Assembly: GCA_903915535.1 (NCBI GenBank)
Contig: CAIWTJ010000052.1
Span: 1-64,000 of the forward strand
Source: Enhydrobacter aerosaccus
Lineage (GTDB): Bacteria; Pseudomonadota; Alphaproteobacteria; Reyranellales; Reyranellaceae
Direction of reading: 5' to 3'
DNA length: 64,000 nucleotides
Below, piece after piece: positions 25,496 through 34,463 of this stretch (positions are counted from its first letter, which is position 1; the number at the start of each line of letters is the position of its first letter). The position numbers and the translations under genes were made by a program. Under the pieces are notes generated by a model that was not told the DNA's origin, did no database searches, and was given only the letters and a program-made list of their open reading frames with translations.

Positions 25496-26632
25496 TCAGC
25501 AAACCCGGTAGCGCTCAACCGCCGCAGGGTCGAGCTCAATGCCGAGCCCCGGACCCTCGGGCAGCAGTACATGGCCTGCGTCCAGCCGGGGTGGTGTCTT
25601 CAAGAGTCGGGTGCGCAGCTCGTTGTCGCTCATGTCGTATTCGAGCATCAACGGATGCGGCGGATGATCGACATGCGGCGTGGCGGGAAGCGCCGCAATG
25701 AAATGCAATGCCGTCGCCAGCCCCACCGCCCCGCCCCAGACATGGGGCGCGACACGCAGGTTCGACGCATGCGCCAGGGTAACGATGCGCTTGGCCTCGG
25801 TGATGCCGCCCACACCTGGGATCGAGGGCTGGACGATGTCGATGCAACGGCCGTCGATCAGCGCCCTGAAATCCCGAACGGTATGGTGTGCTTCGCCGGC
25901 TGCCAGCGGGATCGGCGACCGTGCGCGAAGCTCGGCATAGCCCCGGAGGTCTCCTGGCGGCAGCGGCTCCTCGATCCAGTGGATGCCGAACGGTTCGATC
26001 GCCCGCGCGCACTCCAGAGCCACGTCGGGCGTGTAGGCGCCGTTGATGTCGACCAGCAGCAGCTTGTCCGGACCGATCGTCTCCCGCGCCTGGCGCACGC
26101 GCGCCACGTCGCTGGCAATGCCGCGGCCGATCTTGATCTTGGTGCCGGCGTAGGGATGCGCCGCCACCTCGGCCATCATGTGGCCGAGCTGGCGGTCGGG
26201 ATCGTCGGAGAAGAAGCCGGTCGAGGCGTAGGCGGGAATGCGCGTGCGGGCGCAGCCGCCGATCAGGTCGCACACCCGCACGCCGAAGCCGCGCGCGATC
26301 GCGTCGAACAGCGCCACGTTGATCGCGGCCAGGCACGAGGTGAGCTGGTTGCCCACGCCCAGGTGATAGAGCGCGTTGCGGATGCGCGCCTCGATGTGAT
26401 CGAAGTCGAACACGCTCTTGCCGGTGAAGAACGGCTCGATCATGCGGAAGTATTCGCGCGTGACGAACGGATTGCCGAAGGCCTCGCCGATGCCCTTCAC
26501 GCCCTGGTCGGTCTCGATCTCGACCAGCCCGTTCTGGCGCTTGAAGCCGCCGCCGCGCGACATGCCGTAGGCCTTTTTGGGCGCAAAGGCATATTCAAGT
26601 CCGATGAACGAAAGGCGCCGGATGGTCGGCAT
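25496..26632 (-). CDS. Mandelate racemase/muconate lactonizing enzyme family protein
   Basis: This 378-residue enolase-superfamily enzyme has the catalytic KxK motif Lys165/Lys167 in 'AGTKIKIGRG', metal ligands Asp195 ('LLLVDINGA'), Glu221 ('IEEPLPPG') and Glu247 ('LAAGEAHH'), and His297 in 'VAPHVWGG'. These enzymes abstract a proton next to a carboxylate: racemases, sugar-acid dehydratases or cycloisomerases. The start at 26632 follows AGGAG. It is divergent from the MDR gene across 60 bp and lies upstream of livK, suggesting that it works on the Liv transporter's substrate. Confidence 0.9.
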   Translation of the reverse strand: MPTIRRLSFIGLEYAFAPKKAYGMSRGGGFKRQNGLVEIETDQGVKGIGEAFGNPFVTREYFRMIEPFFTGKSVFDFDHIEARIRNALYHLGVGNQLTSCLAAINVALFDAIARGFGVRVCDLIGGCARTRIPAYASTGFFSDDPDRQLGHMMAEVAAHPYAGTKIKIGRGIASDVARVRQARETIGPDKLLLVDINGAYTPDVALECARAIEPFGIHWIEEPLPPGDLRGYAELRARSPIPLAAGEAHHTVRDFRALIDGRCIDIVQPSIPGVGGITEAKRIVTLAHASNLRVAPHVWGGAVGLATALHFIAALPATPHVDHPPHPLMLEYDMSDNELRTRLLKTPPRLDAGHVLLPEGPGLGIELDPAAVERYRVC

Positions 26633-26692
26633 GGCAGCTCCTGCAGATTGCGCGCTATGGTGGGCCTCAATATCGCCCGGAGGCAACCGTTC

Positions 26693-27703
26693 ATGAGCAT
26701 TCCCACATCCTATCGCCGCGTCGTGCTGGTCCGCCGTCCGCCGGGCGAACCCGTCGAATCCGACTTCCGCGTCGAGGAAGTGCCGATGCCCGAGCCCAAG
26801 CACGGCCAGGTGCTGGTCAAGGTGGCCTACCTCTCGCTCGACCCCTACCAGCGCGGCCGCATGCGCGAAGCCGCGGGCTATGCGGCCAATGTCGCTCTGG
26901 GCGAGGTGATGACCGGCGGTGTGGTGGGCGAAGTCGTGAAGTCGCTGCATCCCACCTTCAAGGTGGGCGACATCGTCGAGGAGAGCCTCGGCTGGCAGGA
27001 ATACGCGATCGGTGGCGGCCCGCGCATGCGCAAGGTCGATTCCTCTCTCGCGCCGATCTCGACCGCCAACGGCGTGCTCGGCATGCCGGGCATGACCGCC
27101 TATTTCGGCCTGCTGGAATGCGGCGAGCCCAAGCCGGGCGAGACGATCGTGGTGTCGGCGGCCTCCGGCGCGGTCGGCCAGCTCGTGGGCCAGATCGGCA
27201 AGCTGATGGGCTGCCGCGTGATCGGCATCGCGGGCGGCGCGAAGAAGTGCGCCTTCGTGAAGAACGAACTCGGCTTCGACGCCTGCCTCGACTACAAGGC
27301 GGAGAAGGATCTCGACAAGGCGCTGCTGGCCGTCTGCCCCAAGGGCATCGACGTCTATTTCGACAATGTGGGCGGCGAGATCTCCGACGCCGTGCTGCGC
27401 AACATCAACTTCTTCGGCAGGGTCGCGCTCTGCGGCTCGATCTCGCAATACAACGCCAGCAGCCCGCCGATGGGCCCGCGCCTGCTCGGCACATTCGTCG
27501 GCAAGCGCGTGACGCTCCGCGGCTTCATCGTGTTCGACTTCGTCGAGCGCTATCCGACCGCGATGCGCCAGATGGGCGAATGGATCAAGGCGGGCAAGAT
27601 CAAGTACCGCGAAGACATCGTCGAGGGCATCGACAAGGCGCCGCGCGCCTTCATCGGCATGCTGCGCGGCGAGAACTTCGGCAAGATGCTGGTGAAGATG
27701 TGA
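26693..27703 (+). CDS. NADP-dependent MDR-family oxidoreductase (leukotriene B4/prostaglandin reductase type)
   Basis: This 336-residue zinc-independent medium-chain reductase opens with the MDR N-terminal barrel ('SYRRVVLVRRPPGEPVESDF', 'VLVKVAYLSLDPYQRGRM'). The Rossmann part has 'IVVSAASGAVGQLVGQIGKL' and 'IDVYFDNVGGEISDAVL', the NADPH-dependent alkenal reductase pattern that reduces the C=C of enones. The ATG follows CGGAGGCAACCGTT. It heads a plus-strand operon with hutD-like, panE-like and modA-like genes, joined by GTGA and ATGA overlaps or short gaps. Confidence 0.93.
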   Translation: MSIPTSYRRVVLVRRPPGEPVESDFRVEEVPMPEPKHGQVLVKVAYLSLDPYQRGRMREAAGYAANVALGEVMTGGVVGEVVKSLHPTFKVGDIVEESLGWQEYAIGGGPRMRKVDSSLAPISTANGVLGMPGMTAYFGLLECGEPKPGETIVVSAASGAVGQLVGQIGKLMGCRVIGIAGGAKKCAFVKNELGFDACLDYKAEKDLDKALLAVCPKGIDVYFDNVGGEISDAVLRNINFFGRVALCGSISQYNASSPPMGPRLLGTFVGKRVTLRGFIVFDFVERYPTAMRQMGEWIKAGKIKYREDIVEGIDKAPRAFIGMLRGENFGKMLVKM

Positions 27704-28239
27704 CCGTCACGCTGCTGACGCCCGACCAGTATCGCCGCATGCCGTGGAAGAACGGCGGCGGCGTGGCGACCGATGTCGCGACCGACAGCACCGGCGGCGA
27801 GGTCTGGCGCTTCGGCCGCACCGCGATCCCGGTGCCCGGGCCCTTCTCCGACTACACCGGCTACGACCGCGTGCAGGTGGTGATCGGCGGACGCGGGTTG
27901 GTGCTCGACGTGCCGGACGGCGAGATCGACCTGCGCACACCGTTCTCTGTCGTACGCTACAAGGGCGAGCTTCCGCTGGTGAGCCGCCTCGAGGCCGGGC
28001 CGGTCGAGGTCGTGAACCTGATCGGCCGACGCGACACGGTGAAGGTCGACATGCAGCTGCTCGACGCAGGTAAATCGCTGCAATTAGGCAAGGGCCTGCA
28101 CTTCGCCTATGCCCCGACCGCGCCTGCCAGGGTCGACGCACACCAGTTGCCGGCCGATCACTGCTTGCGCATCGAGGCTGCCCATCCGACGATGATCGCC
28201 TGTGGCAGCGGCCGCGTCCTGGTGGCCAGCATCTTCTAG
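27700..28239 (+). CDS. HutD/Ves family protein
   Basis: This 179-residue cupin-like protein starts with GTG at 27700, overlapping the MDR stop (GTGA). 'LTPDQYRRMPWKNGGGVATDVA' and 'PFSDYTGYDRVQVVIGGRGLVLD' are the HutD/Ves signature. HutD is encoded with histidine-utilisation genes and proposed to modulate them, but no hut genes occur in this window, so the role here is open. It is followed 15 bp later by the PanE-like gene. Confidence 0.85.
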   Translation: MTVTLLTPDQYRRMPWKNGGGVATDVATDSTGGEVWRFGRTAIPVPGPFSDYTGYDRVQVVIGGRGLVLDVPDGEIDLRTPFSVVRYKGELPLVSRLEAGPVEVVNLIGRRDTVKVDMQLLDAGKSLQLGKGLHFAYAPTAPARVDAHQLPADHCLRIEAAHPTMIACGSGRVLVASIF

Positions 28240-28254
28240 GGGCAGGATCGGTTC

Positions 28255-29178
28255 ATGCGGATTGCGGTGGTTGGCGCGGGCGGCGTCGGAGGCGGATTTG
28301 GCGCGGCGCTGGCGCAGGCGGGCGCCGACGTGATCTTCATCGCGCGCGGCGCGCATCTCGCCGCCATGAAGAACCAAGGCCTGCGGATCGACAGCCCGCG
28401 CGGCAACACGCATCTCGTGCCCACGCAAGCGACCGACGATCCAAAGACCGTCGGGCCGGTCGACTACGTGCTGTTCTGCGTGAAGCTCTGGGACGTCGAG
28501 AGCGCGGGCGAACACATCAAGCCGATGGTCGGGCCCAATACGGCGGTGATCCCGCTGCAGAACGGCATCGACGCGCCCGAGCGGTTGCTGCCGATCCTGG
28601 GCGAGAAGGCGGTGATGGGCGGCGTCGCGCAGATCAGCGCCTCGATCACCGCGCCCGGCGTCGTCACCCAGGTCGGCACCTTCATGCGGCTGGTGTTCGG
28701 CGAACTCAACGGCAGCAAGAGCCCACGCGGTGAGGCCTTTTTCGACATGTGCAAGAAGGCGGGCTTCGATGCCACGCATTCCGACCAAATCGTCACCGAT
28801 CTCTGGATGAAGTTCATCCTGCTCGCCACCAACGCCAGCATGACGGCGCTGACCCGCCAGCCGATCGGCAGGCTGCGCGACGATCCCGACATCCGGCCGC
28901 AGTTCATTGCCGCCTACAAGGAAGTGATCGACGTCGGCCGCGCCAGGGGCGTGAAGCTGCCGGACAACGCGCTCGACACCATGCTGGCCTTCAACGCCGG
29001 CGCACCCGCCGGCATGAAGGCCTCGATGGCGCTCGACCTCGACCGCGGCAACCGCATCGAGCTGCCGTGGCTGGGCGGCAAGGTGGTGGAACTGGGCCGC
29101 CAGCTCGGCGTGCCGACGCCCACCCATGCGCTGATGCATGCCGCGCTCAAGCCCTATATCCTCGGCACGCCCGCATGA
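28255..29178 (+). CDS. Ketopantoate reductase family protein (PanE/ApbA)
   Basis: This 307-residue NADPH enzyme begins MRIAVVGAGGVGGGFGAALA, a Rossmann GxGxxG. 'DYVLFCVKLWDVESAGEHI', 'VIPLQNGIDAPERL' and 'DLWMKFILLATNASMTALTRQPIG' follow the ketopantoate reductase pattern, in which Lys in 'WMKF' is the catalytic lysine. It may make pantoate from ketopantoate, but many alphaproteobacteria hold several homologues acting on other 2-oxo acids. Its stop overlaps the next ATG (29175-29178). Confidence 0.88.
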   Translation: MRIAVVGAGGVGGGFGAALAQAGADVIFIARGAHLAAMKNQGLRIDSPRGNTHLVPTQATDDPKTVGPVDYVLFCVKLWDVESAGEHIKPMVGPNTAVIPLQNGIDAPERLLPILGEKAVMGGVAQISASITAPGVVTQVGTFMRLVFGELNGSKSPRGEAFFDMCKKAGFDATHSDQIVTDLWMKFILLATNASMTALTRQPIGRLRDDPDIRPQFIAAYKEVIDVGRARGVKLPDNALDTMLAFNAGAPAGMKASMALDLDRGNRIELPWLGGKVVELGRQLGVPTPTHALMHAALKPYILGTPA

Positions 29179-29915
29179 TCCGCTTCCTCCTCGCCTCGCT
29201 CTTCGTCCTCGTCGCCGGCACTGCTTCGGCGGACGAGATCAAGGTCCTGGCCGCCGTCGGCTACAAGCCGATCCTGAACGAGCTCGGCCCCTCCTACGAA
29301 AAGCAGAGCGGCCACAAGGTGAAGATCGAATACGACTCGCCCAGCGCCATCACGCGCCGCCTCGCCGCCAACGAGAAGTTCGACCTGCTGATCACGACAC
29401 AGGACGCAATCGAGAAGCTGCTCGGCGAGCGCAAGATGATCGACGATTCGCTCACTGTGCTCGCCAAGGTGGGCGTCGGCGTGGCCACCAGGCTGCAGGA
29501 CCCGTGGCCCCAGGTCGGCAATATGGAAGTCCTGCGCCGCACGCTCCTGAAGGCGCATGCCGTTGCCTATGCGAGCCCGAGTGCGGGCGGCGGCTTCTAC
29601 CCGCAGCTGTTCCAGCGGCTGGGCGTGCTGAGCGAAGTCCAGCGCAAGAGCGTGACCGTCGTGGGCGGTCTCGCCGCCCAGCGCGTCGCCAGCAACCAGG
29701 CCGACGTGGCGCTGGCCCTCTCGAGCGAGATTGTGTCGGTGCCCGGCGTGCGCTTCGCCGGCGCCATCCCGGCGCCGTTGCAGAGCTACATCGTCTACGC
29801 CGCCGTGATGGGATTGCAGGCCGGCAACTCGGACGCGGTCATGGGCTTGCTGGCCTGGCTCTCCAACGTCGAGCTCGATCCGCTGCTCCGCTCCAAGGGC
29901 ATGGAGATGCCCTAG
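29175..29915 (+). CDS. Substrate-binding domain protein (molybdate/ModA-like)
   Basis: This 246-residue exported protein has a Sec signal (MIRFLLASLFVLVAGTASAD) and a type II binding fold: 'IKVLAAVGYKPILNELGPSYEKQSGHKVKIEYDS', 'KFDLLITTQDAIEKL' and 'AYASPSAGGGFYPQLFQRLG'. This resembles the ModA-like branch found as orphans in many alphaproteobacteria. No permease accompanies it, so it may be a sensor or an odd solute scavenger. It overlaps the PanE-like gene by ATGA. Its stop shares CTAG (29912-29915) with the convergent DUF1501 gene. Confidence 0.85.
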   Translation: MIRFLLASLFVLVAGTASADEIKVLAAVGYKPILNELGPSYEKQSGHKVKIEYDSPSAITRRLAANEKFDLLITTQDAIEKLLGERKMIDDSLTVLAKVGVGVATRLQDPWPQVGNMEVLRRTLLKAHAVAYASPSAGGGFYPQLFQRLGVLSEVQRKSVTVVGGLAAQRVASNQADVALALSSEIVSVPGVRFAGAIPAPLQSYIVYAAVMGLQAGNSDAVMGLLAWLSNVELDPLLRSKGMEMP

Positions 29916-31147
29916 GCCCGGACGAAGCCCACTTTCTTCGGCGTGAAGTTCGGAAAGCAGGCGGCCGCCGCTCCCGGCGTGCCGAGGGGGCCCGCCATAA
30001 GCTCCGCCAGGATGCTGCGGATATCGGTGGTCATCGCGAGGTCGACGGCATTGTCGAGCTGATCCGACGCGAGGCCCGGCCACGTACCGTGGATCCTGCC
30101 CCCGACGATCTTCGGTGCCGACACGATGGTGAGGCCCGCGTGGCCGTGGTCCGTGCCGTTGCTCTTGTTGGAGCGCAGACGGCGGCCGAATTCGCTCATC
30201 ACCACCAGCACGACATTGCCGAGCTGCGCCTGCAGGTCCTCGTGGAACGCGCCCAGAGCCCGCGAGAGCTGGCCCGCAAGCGACGCCAGACGGCCGGGCT
30301 GGTTCTCGTGCGTGTCCCACCCGCCCATGTCGACGGCAAAGGCGCGAATGCCGAGATCCATGCGGATCACCCGGGCCACGGTCATCAGGCCGCGGCCGAT
30401 CTCGGTTTCCTCGTAGGAGACTTTGCCGGTCGGCTGGTAGGACATCACCTTGCCGTCCGGCGCGCGCAGGTGGCCGTCGATCAGATCGATGCCCTGCAGG
30501 GTGCGCCGCCCGGCCTGCTCGAAGGCGCCGGTGCCGTCGCGGTAGAGATGGCTCAGCACTGTATGCGCCTGCTTGCCGCCCGGCACGCTCATGCCGCCGC
30601 GCAGGTCGCCCGCGGCGATCGTGTCGGTATGCATCGCCAGTTCCTCCGGCACGCCGTTGCCCGCGACGAAGGCCGCCCGCTTGGCCTCGCCCGTCGCGGC
30701 GAGCCAGCGCGCCATCCATCCGCCGCTCACGCGGCCGGTCTCGTCGGGGGCGCCGATGCCGCGCTCGATCAGCTCTTGAGCGCCGAAATGGCTGCGCGTG
30801 CCATTGGCGATGCCCGAGGCATGGATGAGGGCAATGCGGTCGGATTGGTAGAGGTCGCGCAATGCTCCCATCTCGGGATGCAGGCGGAAGTCGAGTTTGG
30901 CCGGTCCATTGTCGAGGCGCAGCGCGGGCTTGTCGCCGTCGGCGAGCAGCCGCATCTCCGGCGGCCGGTCGGCGATGTAGTTGGGATCGTCCACTGGCGC
31001 CACGACGCCCAGCGAATCCATACCGCCGCGCAGGAACACGGTGACGAGCACGGGTCCTGGCGACGGCGTCGGCGCAGCAAAGGCGCGAACGGAGGGCGTG
31101 AGCGAGAGCGCGGCCGTAGTGGTAAGCAGGTTGCGGCGAGTCAGCAT
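29912..31147 (-). CDS. DUF1501 protein, Tat-exported
   Basis: This 411-residue protein opens MLTRRNLLTTTAALSLTPSVRAFA, a twin-arginine signal with cleavage after an Ala-rich stretch. DUF1501 proteins have an alkaline phosphatase/sulfatase-like fold. Visible pieces are 'VTVFLRGGMDSLGVVAPVDDPNY', 'MGGWDTHENQPGRLASLAG' and 'VMSEFGRRLRSNKSNGTDHGHA'. The start is preceded by GAGGTGA and lies 4 bp after the DUF1800 stop. DUF1800 and DUF1501 nearly always occur together. The activity is unknown, and export to the periplasm is likely. Confidence 0.9.
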   Translation of the reverse strand: MLTRRNLLTTTAALSLTPSVRAFAAPTPSPGPVLVTVFLRGGMDSLGVVAPVDDPNYIADRPPEMRLLADGDKPALRLDNGPAKLDFRLHPEMGALRDLYQSDRIALIHASGIANGTRSHFGAQELIERGIGAPDETGRVSGGWMARWLAATGEAKRAAFVAGNGVPEELAMHTDTIAAGDLRGGMSVPGGKQAHTVLSHLYRDGTGAFEQAGRRTLQGIDLIDGHLRAPDGKVMSYQPTGKVSYEETEIGRGLMTVARVIRMDLGIRAFAVDMGGWDTHENQPGRLASLAGQLSRALGAFHEDLQAQLGNVVLVVMSEFGRRLRSNKSNGTDHGHAGLTIVSAPKIVGGRIHGTWPGLASDQLDNAVDLAMTTDIRSILAELMAGPLGTPGAAAACFPNFTPKKVGFVRA

Positions 31148-31151
31148 GACA

Positions 31152-32708
31152 TCACCTCGTCTGGAACGCGGGCGACATGGCGCAGTAGGCCAGCATGCGC
31201 CGGGCGAGCGGCACGGCATCCTTGCGCGTTTCGAGCGCGATACCGGGCTTGAGGCCCATCCCGCCCAGGATCGCCGCCGTCACCTGGGGCGGCGGCGCGC
31301 TGCCCAACAGCCGCTGGTGCGCGACAGCGACCGCGGCCTCCGGTGTCGGCCGGTCCGCGATCGCGGAGGCAACGGCGGGAGCGCCCGCCTTCCAGGCATC
31401 GTCGGACAGTCCGAACAGCAGGCCCCAGCGCGCCCGCATCATGCTGGAAGCCAGCCAGTAGTCGCTCTCGTCGGGATGCCCGGTCGGCGGCCCCCAGCCG
31501 AACAAACGCTGGCCGCTGCCGTCGAGCGTGCCCATCAGCGCCGCCGTCGGCACGACATCGATGCCGGCCGCGCGCGCGAACGAGGCATAGAGCTCGAGCG
31601 GCCGCTTGATCTTGCTGCCGGCGGAGCGGTGGAAGGCGTCGGAGCGCACGATCGCTTCGACGGTGCGCGCGATCTGGTCGGGCTTGCGGCGATTGTCGGT
31701 CCAGGCCTTCACGGCGGCGGCGATCACGGCCTTGTCGGGCGTATCGGAGACCAGCCGCGTGCAGAGCTTGCCGCAGACATATTGCGCGGTTGCGGGATGA
31801 TCGGCCACGAGGTCCAGCACCTTGTTGCCGTCGGCCATCGGCGATTGATAGGGATCGAATTCCGCGGCCAGCACGCGCTTCTGGTAGTTGTCGTGAAAGG
31901 TCTCGACATAGGTGAACTTGCCGGTGGTCGGCAGGCGGCGGCCCGCGCCGATGCCCGTGCCGTCCTCGATCGTCCAGCCGGTGAAGGCGCGCGCGGCCTC
32001 GTAGACATCCTGGTCGATATAACCCTGCGGCTTGCCCTGCGCAGCGCCGGGCACGTCGCGCCACTTGTTGTAGAGCGCATTGAGATAGGCGGGGCGCCCG
32101 AGCGTATGCAGCTCGAACAGTTCGCGCGCATAGTTCTCGTTGGCCGCGCCGCCGCGCGACGAGCGGTTGTTCAGGTAGACCTGCATGGCGGCGCTCTTGG
32201 CCACGCTTTCGAGCATCTCGCGGAAGTTGCCCAGCGCATGGGCGCGGATCACGTCGCGATCGTAGGACGGCAGCGCCACAGCGACCGTCGCGTCGCCGGC
32301 GGCATTGACGTTGAAGTGGTTGTGCCAGAAGTCGACCAGCAGCTCGCGCAGTTGCCAGCGGCTGTGCACGGTGCGGATAAGCGTCGCGCCCAGCACGGCG
32401 GTGCGCAGGAACATGCGCTCCTGGTTGGGCACGCTCTTGTCGAGCAGCTTCCAATGCTCCTCGATCGGCTGGTCGATCACGCCGAGCGAGCGGTCCTCGT
32501 CGACCTCGGCATCGGGGTTCTTGGCCGTGTACTTGAGATGGATTTTCGCGGCCTTGATGCGCGCGGCGCAGTCGTCGCCCTCCTCGGGCTTGAGCTGGCG
32601 CATGAACCAGGCCTCGGTGCCCGACTTGCGCACTTCGCCCAGCTCGGCCTCGGTCGGGCCGAAGGCCAGCTTGTTCAACGCCACACGAGGATCGAGATCG
32701 AAAGCCAT
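31152..32708 (-). CDS. DUF1800 family protein
   Basis: This 518-residue protein opens MAFDLDPRVALNKLAFGPTEAE, the standard DUF1800 N-terminus, with 'RTVHSRWQLRELLVDFWHNHFNVNA' and 'NENYARELFELHTLG' further in. The end shows 'ARRMLAYCAMSPAFQTR', the family's C-terminal segment. No signal peptide is evident, though its partner DUF1501 is Tat-exported, so it could travel with that partner or act from the inner face. It is transcribed with DUF1501 as a pair. Function unknown. Confidence 0.9.
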   Translation of the reverse strand: MAFDLDPRVALNKLAFGPTEAELGEVRKSGTEAWFMRQLKPEEGDDCAARIKAAKIHLKYTAKNPDAEVDEDRSLGVIDQPIEEHWKLLDKSVPNQERMFLRTAVLGATLIRTVHSRWQLRELLVDFWHNHFNVNAAGDATVAVALPSYDRDVIRAHALGNFREMLESVAKSAAMQVYLNNRSSRGGAANENYARELFELHTLGRPAYLNALYNKWRDVPGAAQGKPQGYIDQDVYEAARAFTGWTIEDGTGIGAGRRLPTTGKFTYVETFHDNYQKRVLAAEFDPYQSPMADGNKVLDLVADHPATAQYVCGKLCTRLVSDTPDKAVIAAAVKAWTDNRRKPDQIARTVEAIVRSDAFHRSAGSKIKRPLELYASFARAAGIDVVPTAALMGTLDGSGQRLFGWGPPTGHPDESDYWLASSMMRARWGLLFGLSDDAWKAGAPAVASAIADRPTPEAAVAVAHQRLLGSAPPPQVTAAILGGMGLKPGIALETRKDAVPLARRMLAYCAMSPAFQTR

Positions 32709-32772
32709 ACGCTCTTATACGGCTCTCTCTTTGGCAGGATTACGGCTTACAACAGCCTGACATCGCCTAGGC

Positions 32773-34053
32773 CTACAGCAGATTCAGCGCCTCGTCCCAC
32801 GCCTTGATCGTCTGGTCGATGTCGGCCTGGGTGTGCGCGAGACTGACGTAGTATTTCGACTCGCCCTTCATCAGACCGCGCTCGCGCAGGAGCTTGTTGA
32901 ACTTCGTGGCCATCGCCTTGTCGGCCTTGAGGGTGTCGCGATAGTCCTTGATCGGCTGGTCGGTGAACAGGATGTCGAACAGCGGCGGCTCGCCGATCAC
33001 CTGCGCCTTCACGCCGTGCTTCTTCAGGAGGTCCGACAGTGCCGACATCAGCGTGCGGCCGGTCTTGAAGACCTGCTCGTAGGCGCCGGGGCGCTTCAGC
33101 ACTTCGAGCGTGGCGAGGCCCGCGATCGAGGCCACGGGATTGCCCGAGAGCGTGCCGACCTGGAACAGGAAATCCTCGTCGGCCATGGCGAGGCGATCGA
33201 AGTGCTTCATGATGTCGGCGTTGCCCGCGATCGCCGCCAGCGCAAAGCCGCCGCCCACGATCTTGCCCAGGGTGCAGAGATCGGGCGTCACGCCGTAGTA
33301 CTCTTGCGCGCCGCCATAGGAGAAGCGGAAACCGGTCACGACCTCGTCGAAGATCAGCGGCAGGCCGTACTCTTTAGTGATCTTCCGCACGCCCTGCAGG
33401 AAGCCGGGCTTGGGCGGGATCAGCCGCTGGAACGGCTCGATGATCACGCCTGCGAGCTCGTCCGCATGTTCCTTCACCAGGCTCTCGAACATCTCGAGAT
33501 CGTTGAAGGCGCACACCAGCATCTCGTCGGCGACGCTCTTGGGAATGCCGGCCGAATCGGGCGTCGCGCGCGGAAAGTTGCCGGGGTTCTTGGGCGCCAG
33601 CGACATCAGCGCATAGTCGCTCATGCCGTGATAGCCGCCCTCGAACTTCAGGATCTTGTCGCGCTTACGATAGGCGCGCGCGGCCCGCATCGCGTAGAGA
33701 TCCGCCTCGGTGCCCGAGCAGACGAAGCGTACCTGGTCGGCACAGGGCAGGGCCTCGCAGATCGCCTTGGCGAGCGCGATGCCGTGGCGGTTGTTGCCGA
33801 AGTAGGTGGTGCCGAGCGGCACCTGCTCCTGGATCGCCGCGGTCACCTCGGGATGGGCATGGCCGATGAACATCGGGCCCGAGCCCAAGAGGTAATCGAC
33901 ATACTCGCGTCCAGCCTCGTCCCAGATGTGCCCCGCCTTGCCCTCGCGCAGGATCACCTCTGCCGGCATGTTGCCGAAGCTGCCGCCGGGCAGGACCTTC
34001 TTTGCTTCTTCGACGAGGCCCGGAGTGGGATCGACGATGGTCTGGACGCTCAT
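32773..34053 (-). CDS. Glutamate-1-semialdehyde aminomutase-like aminotransferase
   Basis: This 426-residue class III PLP enzyme contains 'CSGTEADLYAMRAARAYRKRDKILKFEGGYHGMSDYAL', 'LIFDEVVTGFRFSYGG' and PLP lysine Lys264 in 'CTLGKIVGGGF'. HemL-type enzymes make 5-aminolevulinate in the heme path, but the coupling with a small cupin-like gene and no heme genes suggests a catabolic transaminase. The SGTEA motif is kept, while flanking residues differ from classical HemL. The ATG follows AGGAGTTCCC and the gene starts 8 bp after the cupin-like stop. Confidence 0.88.
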   Translation of the reverse strand: MSVQTIVDPTPGLVEEAKKVLPGGSFGNMPAEVILREGKAGHIWDEAGREYVDYLLGSGPMFIGHAHPEVTAAIQEQVPLGTTYFGNNRHGIALAKAICEALPCADQVRFVCSGTEADLYAMRAARAYRKRDKILKFEGGYHGMSDYALMSLAPKNPGNFPRATPDSAGIPKSVADEMLVCAFNDLEMFESLVKEHADELAGVIIEPFQRLIPPKPGFLQGVRKITKEYGLPLIFDEVVTGFRFSYGGAQEYYGVTPDLCTLGKIVGGGFALAAIAGNADIMKHFDRLAMADEDFLFQVGTLSGNPVASIAGLATLEVLKRPGAYEQVFKTGRTLMSALSDLLKKHGVKAQVIGEPPLFDILFTDQPIKDYRDTLKADKAMATKFNKLLRERGLMKGESKYYVSLAHTQADIDQTIKAWDEALNLL

Positions 34054-34061
34054 GGGAACTC

Positions 34062-34412
34062 CTACTCGATGGGAACAAAGATAGAGTGGCGCAGCTTGCC
34101 TTCGATCGCCTTGGAACAATGGCCCTTGCCGCTGGTGTCTTCGACGAGGATCACCTCGCCCGCGCCGATGACGCGGGTTTCGCCGTCGCTGGCCGAGATC
34201 GCGACGCCGGCGTCGAGATTGATGATGTACTGCCGGCGCGGCGCCGGATGCCATTCGTAATCGTAACTGCCGGGCGTCTCGCGGAAGATGATGCCGGTCG
34301 CGGGCAGGGTCGCGGAGGTCTTGCCGCCGCGGCCTTCGTTCTTCCATTCGACTTCGATGTCACGGAAGTGAGTTTCGCCCTTATCGTCGACATAAAGGTT
34401 ATGGATGCGCAT
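34062..34412 (-). CDS. Small cupin-like protein
   Basis: This 116-residue protein begins MRIHNLYVDDKGETHFRDIEVEW and has 'YDYEWHPAPRRQYIINLDAGVAIS' and 'GAGEVILVEDTSGKGHCSKAI', the beta-barrel rhythm of a single cupin domain with candidate metal residues His and Glu. I place the start at the ATG at 34412, next to the divergent HAD gene across 51 bp. It probably accompanies the aminotransferase as a binding or isomerising cupin. The exact activity is unknown. Confidence 0.8.
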   Translation of the reverse strand: MRIHNLYVDDKGETHFRDIEVEWKNEGRGGKTSATLPATGIIFRETPGSYDYEWHPAPRRQYIINLDAGVAISASDGETRVIGAGEVILVEDTSGKGHCSKAIEGKLRHSIFVPIE

Positions 34413-34463
34413 GAATTTTTCTCCCCACTTGGACGTTTCCCGAGAACACACTAGAACGAAACC

